64,000 bases of DNA from Pantoea sp. WMus005 (GCF_013415305.1 NZ_JACBXU010000002.1:1-64000); one strand, 5' to 3'. Positions 56,064 through 64,000 are shown, numbered from the stretch's first letter. The notes: generated by a model from the letters alone, not told the origin. A program made the numbers and translations.

Positions 56064-57022
56064 GGTCAGATATGCTCAAGTTGAAAGAAGAACTCAGAAG
56101 AAGTGTGCAGTATTTTATTAAGAAAATGCCCTGGGCTTATCAGGACCGCATTTACTACTTCCACAAGTTCAGAAAGCTGCCCAATCTGCGTCAGCCAAAA
56201 GTGTTCAACGAGAAGGTGTTGTACCGTAAGTTTATCTTCGGCGATTACCAGAGCTATGGTCGTCTGTCAGATAAGTACTCGGTGCGCGAATTCATTGCTG
56301 AAAAAATCGGTAATGAATACCTGATCCCGCTGGTACACGAAACCACTGATCCGACAACGCTGAATAGCTTACCCTGCTGGAAGGGAACGGTGATTAAGCC
56401 GAACCACGCCTCCAACATGGTAGAGATTCTGCTGGAAGAGCCGGACGCACTGCGCAAGCAGCAGATCATTCATGACTGCTATCGCTGGCTGAAGACTGAC
56501 TTCGCTAACGAAGCGCGTGAGATTCACTATCGCTACATCAAGCCACGTATCCTGGTTGAGAAGTACATTGGTGATGGCAAAAGTGCGCCGATTGATTACA
56601 AGTTTCATATGTTCAACAAGCGTGATGGCAAGTTCGAATATGTGCTGCAGGTGATCTACAACCGCTGCCAGCCGCTGCTGTCGATGAACTTCTACGTGAA
56701 TAACCTCAATGAGGCTTATCACAAGATTCGCGATACCGGTCTGGATGTGTCTCCGATTATGCCTTCACTGGAACATGCGCTCGAACTGAGCAAGAAGCTG
56801 GCCAGCGATTTCGACTATGTGCGTGTGGACTGGTATATCCATGACGAGCGGATCTACTTTGGCGAACTGACCTTCACCCCAGGTGCAGGACTGGTTACCG
56901 GATTAGATCGTGGTTTGAATCAGATGATGGGAGATATGTGGATTCAGGATCGCCGCGGAACGCAGAGCCCGGGCGTTACAGTGCAGGATGTTAATATCCC
57001 TGCCATGTTGAAGAAAATTTAA
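56060..57022 (+). CDS. TupA-like ATP-grasp protein
   Basis: The 320-residue protein is of the TupA-like ATP-grasp type (teichuronopeptide-biosynthesis TupA relatives, often beside polysaccharide genes). Visible segments are the N-terminal PKVFNEKVLYRKF, SDKYSVREFIAEKIGNEYLIPLV, the nucleotide-binding WKGTVIKPNHAS, RILVEKYIGD, PIDYKFHMFNKRDGK and the metal-site region VRVDWYIHDERIYFGELTFTPGAG. Such enzymes are predicted to ligate an amino acid or similar group onto a glycan. It is coupled to the flippase gene by a 4-base overlap and followed by a terminator. An alternative ATG lies at 56072. Confidence 0.8.
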   Translation: MRSDMLKLKEELRRSVQYFIKKMPWAYQDRIYYFHKFRKLPNLRQPKVFNEKVLYRKFIFGDYQSYGRLSDKYSVREFIAEKIGNEYLIPLVHETTDPTTLNSLPCWKGTVIKPNHASNMVEILLEEPDALRKQQIIHDCYRWLKTDFANEAREIHYRYIKPRILVEKYIGDGKSAPIDYKFHMFNKRDGKFEYVLQVIYNRCQPLLSMNFYVNNLNEAYHKIRDTGLDVSPIMPSLEHALELSKKLASDFDYVRVDWYIHDERIYFGELTFTPGAGLVTGLDRGLNQMMGDMWIQDRRGTQSPGVTVQDVNIPAMLKKI

Positions 57023-57038
57023 GCACACACAGCAATAT

Positions 57039-57065
57039 AAAAAACCCCGCTTAGCGGGGTTTTTT
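57039..57065. terminator. Two-way terminator between the TupA-like gene and yjcB
   Basis: AAAACCCCGC-TTA-GCGGGGTTTT is perfect, with A and T tracts on both sides. Confidence 0.93.
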
Positions 57066-57088
57066 ATGCGCAAAATTCAGGGAATCAA

Positions 57089-57370
57089 TCAGGGCATCGG
57101 CCAGTCAGCAGGCGCCTGGCTCATCGCATCAATAAAGGCATGCTTCGAGATTTCCACGAAGTTATGCACGTTTTCCATGCTCAGGGTAATGCCCATCAGC
57201 CCGGTAACAAACCAGCAGGTCATGCCTAAACCAATCCCGCCACACATAAATGCCATCACGTGACGGCTATCCTGACGAAGTTTAGTTTTCAGGGTGCTGG
57301 CAAAAAACATCATGACTGCGCTCAGCAATTCCCAACGCATAACAAGAAAACTGGTGGTTAACGTAGCCAT
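57089..57370 (-). CDS. yjcB: YjcB family membrane protein
   Basis: The 93-residue protein has the E. coli YjcB length and start (MATLTTSFLVMRWELLSAVMMF), two to three hydrophobic segments including MCGGIGLGMTCWFVTGLMGITLSM, and the family end MSQAPADWPMP. The ATG at 57370 was chosen because the opening to 57463 adds 31 residues unknown in the family. Function is unknown. It lies between ssb and soxS in E. coli as well, though here an accessory block separates it from ssb. A consensus CRP site is about 107 bases upstream. Confidence 0.9.
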   Translation of the reverse strand: MATLTTSFLVMRWELLSAVMMFFASTLKTKLRQDSRHVMAFMCGGIGLGMTCWFVTGLMGITLSMENVHNFVEISKHAFIDAMSQAPADWPMP

Positions 57371-57476
57371 TGGCCGGACCTCAATATCAACAGGTAATCC
57401 TGACAATCTGCGGACATCACCGGCGACAAAAAAGTGTGTCAGGGAAGCCTTTTTTGCCGTCAAACCAGGTTTAAAG

Positions 57477-57492
57477 TGTGACTTGGGTCACA
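57477..57492. promoter_or_regulatory. CRP site upstream of yjcB
   Basis: TGTGACTTGGGTCACA has both half sites TGTGA and TCACA at 6-base spacing. It lies between yjcB and soxS, both transcribed leftward, so yjcB is the likely target. A small palindrome AAATTTT-GAAC-AAAATTT follows at 57510-57527. Confidence 0.78.
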
Positions 57493-57623
57493 TTATATCA
57501 CCCGATTTTAAATTTTGAACAAAATTTACACGGGTATGGCAGTGACACGAAGGAAGGGTAAGCAGCAGAAGAAGAACGGCGGAAATATCAGGCAGATGCG
57601 CCCGGGGCGGGCGCAACAAAGAG

Positions 57624-58046
57624 TTAACGAACCGGGCAGCATTCGCCGGTGGTGCGCTGGGTAAAGCTGTTGATCGGATCGTTACAGCCAAAACTCAGCA
57701 GGCGAGGGCGTTGAATCGCCTGGCGTCGCATGGTGTGGCGGTATGCGGTAGGCGTCTGGGCAAATTGACGGCGAAACACCCGTGAGAAGGTCTGCTGCGA
57801 GTCATAGCCATACTGCATCGCAATATCAAACACCGGGCGCTGTGTCAGCGACAGGGCTTCTGCTGCCAGCGTCAGACGGCGTTCACGAATATAGCCACCC
57901 AGCGTCTGTTTCGTTACCGAACGGAACATACGCTGCAGATGCCATTTCGAATAGCCTGATTTCGCCGCAACTTCATCGATAGACAGGCTCTTATCCAGGT
58001 TCTGGTCAATCCAGTGCGTCAGGGAATGAATGATCTCTTCTTGCAT
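57624..58046 (-). CDS. soxS: SoxS superoxide-response activator, C-terminally extended
   Basis: SoxS is the AraC/XylS-type activator made when SoxR senses redox-cycling agents. It switches on sodA, zwf, fpr and others. Residues about 1-107 match E. coli SoxS throughout: IDEVAAKSGYSKWHLQRMFRSVTKQTLGGYIRERRLTLAA and FDIAMQYGYDSQQTFSRVFRRQFAQTPTAYRH. E. coli SoxS stops there, but this protein runs about 33 residues further, with Cys in SFGCND and ECCPVR. Start 58046 or the tandem ATG at 58049 are equivalent. It is divergent from soxR across the operator. Confidence 0.93.
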   Translation of the reverse strand: MQEEIIHSLTHWIDQNLDKSLSIDEVAAKSGYSKWHLQRMFRSVTKQTLGGYIRERRLTLAAEALSLTQRPVFDIAMQYGYDSQQTFSRVFRRQFAQTPTAYRHTMRRQAIQRPRLLSFGCNDPINSFTQRTTGECCPVR

Positions 58047-58113
58047 CATGGCCTCATCCTTCTGGTGCTTAGTCAGTGGTAATAGGAGTTTAGGGGTTTC
58101 AATGGAGAGCGAG

Positions 58114-58142
58114 TATAATTCCTCAAGTTAACTTGAGGTAAA
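58114..58142 (-). promoter_or_regulatory. soxS promoter with SoxR operator
   Basis: CCTCAAGTTAACTTGAGG (58121-58138) is a perfect 18-bp palindrome, the SoxR site. On the minus strand TTTACC and TATACT are 19 bases apart, the overlong spacer on which MerR-family activators act. A TATAAT (58114-58119) on the plus strand may serve soxR. Confidence 0.95.
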
Positions 58143-58149
58143 GAGCCTG

Positions 58150-58635
58150 ATGAAAAAAGAACGCAACTATCCAAAACCGGTTTTAACACCGGGCGAAGTG
58201 GCACGCCGCAGCGGTGTGGCGGTCTCGGCGCTGCACTTCTATGAGACCAAAGGGCTGATCTCCAGCACCCGTAACAGCGGAAATCAGCGTCGGTACAGCC
58301 GTGATGTGCTGCGTCGCGTCGCGATTATCAAGATTGCACAGCGCATCGGCATTCCGCTGGCCACGGTCAGCGACAGTCTGGATCACATACCCGCGAACAA
58401 ACGCATGTCAGCCCCGGAGTGGGATGCGCTGACGCAGCACTGGCGTGAAGAGCTGGATAAGCGCATCGAAACGCTGACCCGCCTGCGCAATGATCTGGAT
58501 GGTTGTATCGGCTGCGGTTGCCTGTCGATGCGCGACTGCCCACTGCGTAATCCCGGCGACCGGCTGGGTCAGCAGGGCTCCGGTGCGGTGTTGCTCGACC
58601 CGGAACAGGATGATAAACATCCGGACGTGGAGTGA
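58150..58635 (+). CDS. soxR: Redox-sensing activator SoxR
   Basis: SoxR is a MerR-family dimer whose oxidised [2Fe-2S] cluster turns on soxS. The 161-residue product (E. coli 154) has the winged helix [26 protein letters not shown] with [21 protein letters not shown], a dimerisation helix, and the cluster cysteines Cys119, Cys122, Cys124 and Cys130 in [12 protein letters not shown]. The tail is a few residues longer and acidic. It begins 12 bases past the shared operator, so it is likely autorepressed. A GST gene follows after about 40 bases. Confidence 0.97.
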   Translation: MKKERNYPKPVLTPGEVARRSGVAVSALHFYETKGLISSTRNSGNQRRYSRDVLRRVAIIKIAQRIGIPLATVSDSLDHIPANKRMSAPEWDALTQHWREELDKRIETLTRLRNDLDGCIGCGCLSMRDCPLRNPGDRLGQQGSGAVLLDPEQDDKHPDVE

Positions 58636-58674
58636 CGTCTATACTTGGTGAAGGTCAAAACACAGGGAATCATG

Positions 58675-59340
58675 ATGATCACCGTTCACCATCTTGAGAA
58701 ATCACGCTCGCATCGGGTGCTCTGGCTGCTGGAAGAGCTGGAAGTGCCGTACCAGATGAAACGCTATCAACGCGAACCAACCATGCTGGCCCCGGAGGCG
58801 CTGAAAAAAGTGCATCCACTGGGAAAATCTCCGGTCATTACTGACGGCAATCAGGTGGTGGCAGAATCAGGCGCCATTCTTGAATACCTCGAAGAGAAAT
58901 ATGATCACGAGTTCCGGCTGAAAGTCAGTGATGAGGAATCACGGCTACAGTGCCGCTACTGGCTGCACTATGCCGAAGGCTCGCTAATGCCGCTGCTGGT
59001 AATGAAGCTGATCTTCGGTCAAATGGGTAAGGCGCCGGTGCCGTGGCTGCTACGCCCGGTCGGGGCTGCTTTTGGTAAAGGCGTGCAGAAAGCGTTCCTG
59101 GATAAACAGCTGAAGCCGCACAAGCAAATGATCGAACAGCATCTGGCTGCTAACCCCTGGTTTGCCGGTAAGCGTTTCTCAATTGCGGATATCCAGATGA
59201 GCTTTCCACTGCTGGCGCTGGCGCAACGTGCCGGACTTGATCAGATGCCTGCTACCGGGAAATGGCTGCAGACTGTGCAGGAGCGTGCTGCCTGGCAACG
59301 CGCGATTGTGCAGGGCGGCGAGCTTTCGCTGCCAGGTTAA
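58675..59340 (+). CDS. Glutathione S-transferase family protein
   Basis: The 221-residue protein has a thioredoxin-like N-terminal domain (MITVHHLEKSRSHRVLWLLEELEVPYQMKRY, then HPLGKSPVITDGNQVVAESGAILEYLEEKY, the glutathione-binding Pro and Glu-Ser) and an all-helical C-terminal domain with WFAGKRFSIADIQMSFPLLAL. The catalytic residue is probably Ser near position 10-12. Start options are the tandem ATGs at 58672 and 58675, after CAGGGA. It lies directly downstream of soxR on the same strand, so it may contribute to oxidant or electrophile defence. Confidence 0.88.
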   Translation: MITVHHLEKSRSHRVLWLLEELEVPYQMKRYQREPTMLAPEALKKVHPLGKSPVITDGNQVVAESGAILEYLEEKYDHEFRLKVSDEESRLQCRYWLHYAEGSLMPLLVMKLIFGQMGKAPVPWLLRPVGAAFGKGVQKAFLDKQLKPHKQMIEQHLAANPWFAGKRFSIADIQMSFPLLALAQRAGLDQMPATGKWLQTVQERAAWQRAIVQGGELSLPG

Positions 59341-59697
59341 TGCCCCCTCTCCACCGGCGTAGCTTGTCTTATCAGGGCTGCGCCGGTGTCCATCTCCTTA
59401 AAAGTTCTTTAACTTCAATAGCTCAGCACTTTATGCTGACGAAAGCCTCGCACCAGGAAGCCGCTTACGCCTGATCTTTATGCTGAAGATTCTCCCTCTG
59501 ACAGTTGAAAATGTGCCGCTAAACGCCGGATAATCGCATGCCTTTTTATCTGGCTGCTTTTGACGGCCAACTATCTGCGGCAAGGTAAACGTTTGCCTGC
59601 CGGGTGAATCCCGACAGTGACGCCGTCTACCCGCTTATTCCAGGGACAGCGATGGTCGCAGAGCGATCCACACAACAAAAATTTTTGAGGCTCAACT
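59341..59697. other. Leader/promoter region of ghxP
   Basis: There is no gene here. It holds a PurR-type box (59583-59598), followed at once by a possible stem CGGGT/ACCCG (59601-59605 with 59629-59633) enclosing GAATCCCGACAGTGACGCCG. The stem recalls a structured leader, but no known riboswitch consensus was recognised. Confidence 0.55.
59583..59598. promoter_or_regulatory. PurR box upstream of ghxP
   Basis: AGGTAAACGTTTGCCT matches ACGCAAACGTTTGCGT at 13 of 16 positions, including the core AAACGTTTGC. It fits purine repression of a purine permease gene. Confidence 0.75.
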
Positions 59698-61047
59698 ATG
59701 TCAACTGAATCACGCCCGGCCAGTGGAAAACTGGACGCCTGGTTCTCGATCTCGGCGCGCGGCAGCAGCGTACGCCAGGAAATTCTGGCCGGACTCACCA
59801 CCTTCCTGGCGATGGTCTACTCCGTCATTGTGGTGCCGGGAATGCTGGGCAAAGCCGGTTTCTCCCCTTCGGCTGTATTTGTCGCCACCTGCCTGGTTGC
59901 CAGCGTTGGTTCCCTCCTTATGGGGCTGTGGGCCAATCTGCCGATGGCCATTGGCTGCGCGATCTCTTTAACCGCCTTTACTGCTTTCAGTCTTGTGCTG
60001 GGTCAGCACATCAGTGTGCCGGTGGCGCTGGGCGCAGTATTCCTGATGGGCCTGCTGTTTACCCTGATCTCGGTGACCGGCATTCGTGCCTGGATCCTGC
60101 GTAACCTGCCGATGGGGGTGGCGCACGGCACCGGCGTCGGGATTGGCTTGTTTCTGCTGCTGATTGCCGCTGATGGCGTGGGTCTGGTTGTGAAAAATCC
60201 GGCACCGGGCCTGCCGGTGGCGCTGGGTCACTTCACCACATTCCCGGTGATGATGACGCTGCTGGGGCTGGCCGCGATTATTGGACTTGAGAAGCGCCGG
60301 GTGCCGGGCGGCATCCTGCTGACGATTATCGCCATCTCGCTGCTGGGCCTGATTTTTGATCCGGCGGTGAGCTATCAGGGGTTGTTTGCACTGCCAAGCC
60401 TGCGTGACGCCAGCGGCCAGTCGCTGCTGTTCAGCCTCGACATCATGGGTGCAATAAAACCTGCTGTGCTGCCCAGTGTGCTGGCACTGGTGATGACAGC
60501 GGTCTTTGACGCCACCGGCACTATTCGCGCGGTCGCCGGTCAGGCAAACCTGCTGGATAAACAGGGCCAGATTATCAACGGTGGCCGTGCGCTGACCAGC
60601 GACTCTATTAGCAGCCTGTTTGCGGGACTGGTGGGCGCGTCACCGGCTGCGGTCTATATTGAATCGGCGGCAGGCACGGCGGCGGGCGGCAAAACCGGCC
60701 TCACCGCGATTGTGGTCGGCCTGCTGTTTCTCGCCATCCTGTTTATGTCGCCGCTGGCTTATCTGGTGCCCGCTTATGCTACTGCGCCGGCATTGATGTA
60801 TGTGGGGCTGCTGATGCTCAGCAACGTGGCAAAAGTCGACTTCGGTGATTTTGTTGATGCGATGTCGGGCCTGTTAACGGCAGTGATCATTGTGCTCACC
60901 TGCAACATCGTGACCGGCATCATGATCGGTTTCGCCAGCCTGGTAGTAGGGCGTCTCTTCGCCGGTGAATGGCGTAAGCTTAACGTCGGCACCGTGATTA
61001 TTGCCGTCGCGCTGGTGGCGTTTTACGCCGGTGGCTGGGCGATCTGA
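59698..61047 (+). CDS. ghxP: Guanine/hypoxanthine permease
   Basis: The 449-residue inner-membrane protein (E. coli GhxP/YjcD 449) belongs to the NCS2 AzgA-like purine:H+ symporters. It has about 12-14 hydrophobic segments. Family sites visible are [17 protein letters not shown] in helix 1, [35 protein letters not shown] with the conserved FDATGT, and the substrate-loop region [25 protein letters not shown]. The ATG follows TTGAGGCTCAACT. A PurR box about 100 bases upstream supports the purine role. Homologues AdeP and GhxQ are close, so guanine/hypoxanthine specificity is by position and similarity. Confidence 0.92.
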   Translation: MSTESRPASGKLDAWFSISARGSSVRQEILAGLTTFLAMVYSVIVVPGMLGKAGFSPSAVFVATCLVASVGSLLMGLWANLPMAIGCAISLTAFTAFSLVLGQHISVPVALGAVFLMGLLFTLISVTGIRAWILRNLPMGVAHGTGVGIGLFLLLIAADGVGLVVKNPAPGLPVALGHFTTFPVMMTLLGLAAIIGLEKRRVPGGILLTIIAISLLGLIFDPAVSYQGLFALPSLRDASGQSLLFSLDIMGAIKPAVLPSVLALVMTAVFDATGTIRAVAGQANLLDKQGQIINGGRALTSDSISSLFAGLVGASPAAVYIESAAGTAAGGKTGLTAIVVGLLFLAILFMSPLAYLVPAYATAPALMYVGLLMLSNVAKVDFGDFVDAMSGLLTAVIIVLTCNIVTGIMIGFASLVVGRLFAGEWRKLNVGTVIIAVALVAFYAGGWAI

Positions 61048-61192
61048 CTGTACAACCGGGCGTGCGACTGCGCGTCCGGAATTTTTCACTTTTTTCCCGC
61101 CCGGCGCACGCGTAGCTGACAATCTTCACCGCCGTTTGTTTTACACTTTATCGCTTAACCAATGATTGAAAGAAACGACGCCTAAGGAAAGC

Positions 61193-62842
61193 ATGGAAAT
61201 CTTTTTTACTATTCTCATCATGACGCTGGTCGTGTCGCTCTCTGGCGTCGCGGCCCGTATTCTCCCTTTTCAGATCCCGTTGCCGCTGGTTCAGATCGCC
61301 GTGGGTGCGATGCTGGCCTGGCCAACGTTTGGTCTGCATGTCGACTTTGATCCGGAACTGTTTCTGGTGCTGTTCATTCCGCCGCTGCTGTTCGCGGATG
61401 GCTGGAAAACGCCGATCAGTGAGTTCCTGCATCATGGTCGCGAAATTATTGGCTTAGCGCTGGCGCTGGTCCTGATTACCGTCATTGGTATCGGCTATCT
61501 GATCTACTGGATGGTGCCAGGTATCCCGCTGATTCCTGCCTTTGCGCTGGCGGCGGTGCTGTCGCCAACCGATGCCGTAGCGCTCTCCGGCATTGTCGGT
61601 GAAGGCCGCATTCCCAAGAAGATTATGTCGATTGTGCAGGGTGAAGCCCTGATGAATGATGCATCGGGCCTGGTATCACTGAAATTTGCCGTGGCCGTCG
61701 CCATGGGCACCATGGTGTTTACCTGGGGCGGTGCCAGCATTGAGTTCATGAAAGTCGCCATTGGCGGCCTGATTGCCGGTGTGGCGATCTGCTGGCTGTA
61801 CGGTAAATCACTGCGCCTGTTCAGCCGCTGGAGCGGGGATGATCCGGCCACACAGACCGTGCTGCTGCTGCTGTTGCCATTCGCTTCTTATCTGATTGCT
61901 GAACATCTGGGTGTCTCAGGCATTCTGGCGGCCGTGGCGGCCGGTATGACCATCACCCGTTCCGGTATTATTCGTCAGGCACCGCTGGCGATGCGCCTGC
62001 GTGCCAACAGCGTCTGGCAGATGCTGGAGTTCATCTTTAACGGCATGGTGTTCCTGATGCTGGGCCTGCAGTTGCCGGACATTCTGCAGACCTCAATCGA
62101 CCAGGCTCAGGCCGATACCAACGTCGAGCTGTGGATGCTGTTCGCCGATATCGGACTGGTTTATCTGGCGCTGATGCTGGTGCGTTTTGGCTGGCTGTGG
62201 ATTATGCAGCGTCTGAGCAAACGTCTGTTGAAGAAAAAGCCGCTGGAGTTTGCTAACTACTCGTTGCGTGAGCTGCTGATCGCCACGTTTGCCGGGGTGC
62301 GGGGTGCGATTACCCTGGCAGGTGTGCTGTCGATTCCACTTTACCTCACTACGGGTGATCCCTTCCCGGCGCGTTATGAGCTGGTGTTTATCGCTACCGG
62401 CGTGATTCTGGTCTCATTGCTGGTGGGCGTGGTACTGCTGCCGATTCTGCTGCGCGGCATTGATAGCATCGACAAAGGCGCGCATCGCCGTGAGCTGCAA
62501 AATGCCCGTGCGGTGATGGCGGGTGCAGCGGTTGAGAGCCTGCATAAGATGGAACAGCGGCTGGAAAATGAGTCGGAAGAGAACATCGATCCGGAACTGC
62601 TGAAAGAGGTGAGTCTGCGCGTAACAGGCAACTTACGTCGTCGCGCCGAAGGCAAGAATGACCTTGAGCATGCGCTGTACGCTGAGAACCTTGAACGTCG
62701 ATTCCGCCTGACCGGGCTGCGCGCTGAACGCGCTGAGCTTTATCATCTGCGCGCGACCCAACAGATCTCCAATGAGACGATGCAGACCTTACTGCACGAC
62801 CTGGATCTGCTGGAAGCATTGCTGATAGAAAAAGAAGAGTAA
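61193..62842 (+). CDS. yjcE: Na+/H+ antiporter YjcE (CPA1 family)
   Basis: The 549-residue product equals E. coli YjcE in length. An N-terminal membrane domain (about 1-410, 12-13 helices) has PFQIPLPLVQIAVGAMLAWP, LVLFIPPLLFADGWKTP, ALAAVLSPTDAVALSGIVGEGR and GEALMNDASGLVSLKFAVAVAMG. The last carries the ND ion-binding pair of CPA1 antiporters. A charged cytoplasmic C-terminal region (about 420-549) follows. The ATG at 61193 follows AAGGAAAGC and gives the family start; an opening from 61166 does not. It follows ghxP as in E. coli. Confidence 0.95.
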   Translation: MEIFFTILIMTLVVSLSGVAARILPFQIPLPLVQIAVGAMLAWPTFGLHVDFDPELFLVLFIPPLLFADGWKTPISEFLHHGREIIGLALALVLITVIGIGYLIYWMVPGIPLIPAFALAAVLSPTDAVALSGIVGEGRIPKKIMSIVQGEALMNDASGLVSLKFAVAVAMGTMVFTWGGASIEFMKVAIGGLIAGVAICWLYGKSLRLFSRWSGDDPATQTVLLLLLPFASYLIAEHLGVSGILAAVAAGMTITRSGIIRQAPLAMRLRANSVWQMLEFIFNGMVFLMLGLQLPDILQTSIDQAQADTNVELWMLFADIGLVYLALMLVRFGWLWIMQRLSKRLLKKKPLEFANYSLRELLIATFAGVRGAITLAGVLSIPLYLTTGDPFPARYELVFIATGVILVSLLVGVVLLPILLRGIDSIDKGAHRRELQNARAVMAGAAVESLHKMEQRLENESEENIDPELLKEVSLRVTGNLRRRAEGKNDLEHALYAENLERRFRLTGLRAERAELYHLRATQQISNETMQTLLHDLDLLEALLIEKEE

Positions 62843-62849
62843 GCCCTGA

Positions 62850-62887
62850 CTGGCACGCCTGCGCATTTATGCGGGCGTGCCAGCTTT
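62850..62887. terminator. Terminator between convergent yjcE and the LysR gene
   Basis: The perfect 10-bp stem CTGGCACGCC / GGCGTGCCAG is followed by CTTTTC on the plus strand. It abuts the LysR stop codon. Confidence 0.8.
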
Positions 62888-63790
62888 TCACACCGATAGC
62901 CGTGGAGGCTCATCCGGCCAGTGCTCGCGGCAACAGTTTATCCACGCCTGCGCACTGCGCGACAGATAACTCCCTTCCCGCCAGATCAATCCCAGACTCC
63001 ACTTCAGCTCCGATTCCAGCGGCAGCCACAATAGCGACTGCTTATCCAGCCGCTGACAGATCGGCTCCGGCAGAATCGCCAGCCCCATCTCCGCCTGCAC
63101 CATCGCCGCCAGAAAATCCCACTGACCGCTGCGCACCGCCACCGTTGGCGTCAGGTTAAGCCGCTGAAACGCCTGCATCAGCTGACGATTCAGCGAAAAC
63201 TCCTCATTGAAAATCAGCAGCGGATGCTCAGCCAGTTCTGCCAGCCCAATCTGCTGGCGGCTGAGCCATTCCGGGCGTCGTGGCAGCAGCACGCAGAGCG
63301 GATGATGCATCAGGGGCAGCGTGTTCAGCGGCAGCTCGGCGTCGACCGGCAGCGCGGTCAGGGCGATATCAAGACTGCCCGCCAGCACCGCCTGCTGAAC
63401 GGTCAGACCGCCGAACTCCGAAATTTTCAGCTTCACGCCAGGATAGCGACGGCGAAAAGCCGAAATCGATCCGGCTATCTGCATACCCACCATCGGCGGA
63501 ATACCGAGCCGCAGCTCACCGGTTTTGAGTTGGTTGATGTCTCCAATCTCCGCCTCCAGCTGATGAAACTCCTGCAGGATCGCCAGGCCGCGCTGATAGA
63601 CCGCCTGGCCGCTGTCGGTAAGGTGCAGGCGACGGCCATCGCGCAGGATCAGCGTGCAGCCCAGCTCCTCTTCCAGCTGGCGCAGCATTTTGCTGATGGT
63701 CGGCTGCGTCACAAACAGCTTTTGCGCCGCACGGGTAAAGCTCTGCTGGCGAACCACTTCAGTAAAGTAACGCAGGGCGCGAACATCCAT
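62888..63790 (-). CDS. LysR-family regulator, CidR-like
   Basis: The 300-residue product has the LysR N-terminal HTH (MDVRALRYFTEVVRQQSFTRAAQKL, FVTQPTISKMLRQLEEELGCTLILRD) and a substrate-binding-like effector domain with GELRLGIPPMVGM, LPLMHHPLCVLLP and MGLAILPEPI. It is divergent from a CidA/LrgA-type gene, the arrangement in which CidR controls cidAB in Gram-positive bacteria in response to acetate and overflow metabolism. Function here is inferred from that context. The 103-base AT-rich gap should hold both promoters. Confidence 0.85.
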   Translation of the reverse strand: MDVRALRYFTEVVRQQSFTRAAQKLFVTQPTISKMLRQLEEELGCTLILRDGRRLHLTDSGQAVYQRGLAILQEFHQLEAEIGDINQLKTGELRLGIPPMVGMQIAGSISAFRRRYPGVKLKISEFGGLTVQQAVLAGSLDIALTALPVDAELPLNTLPLMHHPLCVLLPRRPEWLSRQQIGLAELAEHPLLIFNEEFSLNRQLMQAFQRLNLTPTVAVRSGQWDFLAAMVQAEMGLAILPEPICQRLDKQSLLWLPLESELKWSLGLIWREGSYLSRSAQAWINCCREHWPDEPPRLSV

Positions 63791-63893
63791 AACTATTCCT
63801 TTCAGGCATGATTCAGATAATTTTAATTCATTTTTTTCACCTTGTGCTGGCGTTTTATACTGGTGACATCAATTTAAAGGGGGAGACAAAGTG

Positions 63894-64000
63894 ATGGCGT
63901 TAGCGCTCACTTTCCGCAGCAACCGCGCAGTGCAATGGCTCAGCCTGCCACTGCAGCTGGGTTTCTATATCGGCCTGTTTATCGCCTGCGATCGGCTGGT
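63894..64000 (+). CDS. CidA/LrgA-family holin-like protein (partial, 5' end)
   Basis: The first 35 codons are present before the window ends: MALALTFRSNRAVQWLSLP, then a hydrophobic helix LQLGFYIGLFIACDRLV. This resembles the N-terminus of CidA/LrgA-type small membrane proteins such as E. coli YohJ. The ATG at 63894 follows AGGGGGAG by 8 bases; an in-frame GTG at 63891 is also possible. Upstream is a -10-like TATACT (63856). A cidB/lrgB partner would be expected next, outside the window. It is divergent from the LysR gene. Confidence 0.72.
   Translation, partial: MALALTFRSNRAVQWLSLPLQLGFYIGLFIACDRL

Noticed and set aside
1..64000. CRISPR array or prophage
   Set aside because: No regularly spaced repeats, cas-like genes, integrase or phage structural genes are visible.

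Overview
The window is chromosomal DNA of a member of the Enterobacterales. Protein lengths and sequences track E. coli closely (MetH 1227, PlsB 807, Qor 327, TyrB 397, YjcB 93 and YjcE 549 aa). The gene set (aceBAK-iclR, yjbEFGH, lexA-dinF, soxRS, ghxP-yjcE) is that of the E. coli metA-to-yjcE arc. Missing E. coli neighbours (pepE, rluF, the mal/xylE cluster, alr, aphA) and several inserted genes point to an Erwiniaceae-type genome such as Pantoea or Erwinia. That genus assignment is inference.

Layout. 1-315: end of an rRNA operon (23S 3' end, 5S, terminator). 408-11049: metA with a MetJ-type box; the glyoxylate-bypass operon aceB-aceA-aceK with its repressor iclR convergent; and divergent metH. 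IclR-type operators lie before both aceB and iclR. 11202-22284: yjbHGFE (exopolysaccharide export), pgi, a lysine riboswitch with lysC, panS and yjbB. This block is inverted relative to E. coli K-12. 22395-27837: an accessory ABC importer operon (ATPase, two permeases, a cytoplasmic alkaline-phosphatase-superfamily hydrolase, binding protein) with a divergent GntR/UTRA regulator. This is the best candidate for an uncharacterised system.

27846-42473: psiE with a consensus CRP site, ubiC-ubiA, plsB/dgkA, lexA-dinF with two SOS boxes, yjbJ, zur, a TraF/FadL-like outer-membrane barrel gene, dusA, pspG behind a sigma-54 promoter, qor, dnaB, and an Lrp/AsnC-type regulator. 42484-51926: an operator-like palindrome, a YitT-type membrane protein and tyrB occupy the place of alr-tyrB; then yjbQ-yjbR, a zinc alcohol dehydrogenase, uvrA/ssb, a cysteine hydrolase and an AraC-type regulator.

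52004-57065 is the most accessory-looking stretch: a DMT transporter, about 0.9 kb of AT-rich non-coding DNA, a lone fused IS3-type OrfA/OrfB remnant, another 0.5 kb of hairpin-rich non-coding DNA, then a two-gene module of a polysaccharide flippase overlapping a TupA-like ATP-grasp gene. 57089-64000 returns to core genes: yjcB (CRP site), soxS/soxR around a perfect 18-bp SoxR operator, a GST, ghxP behind a PurR box, yjcE, a LysR regulator, and the divergent start of a CidA/LrgA gene cut by the window edge.

Regulation is unusually readable here: MetJ, IclR (two sites), lysine riboswitch, CRP (two sites), LexA (three sites), sigma-54, SoxR, PurR and a possible RcsAB box can all be seen. No CRISPR array, tRNA gene, complete insertion sequence or prophage was found.
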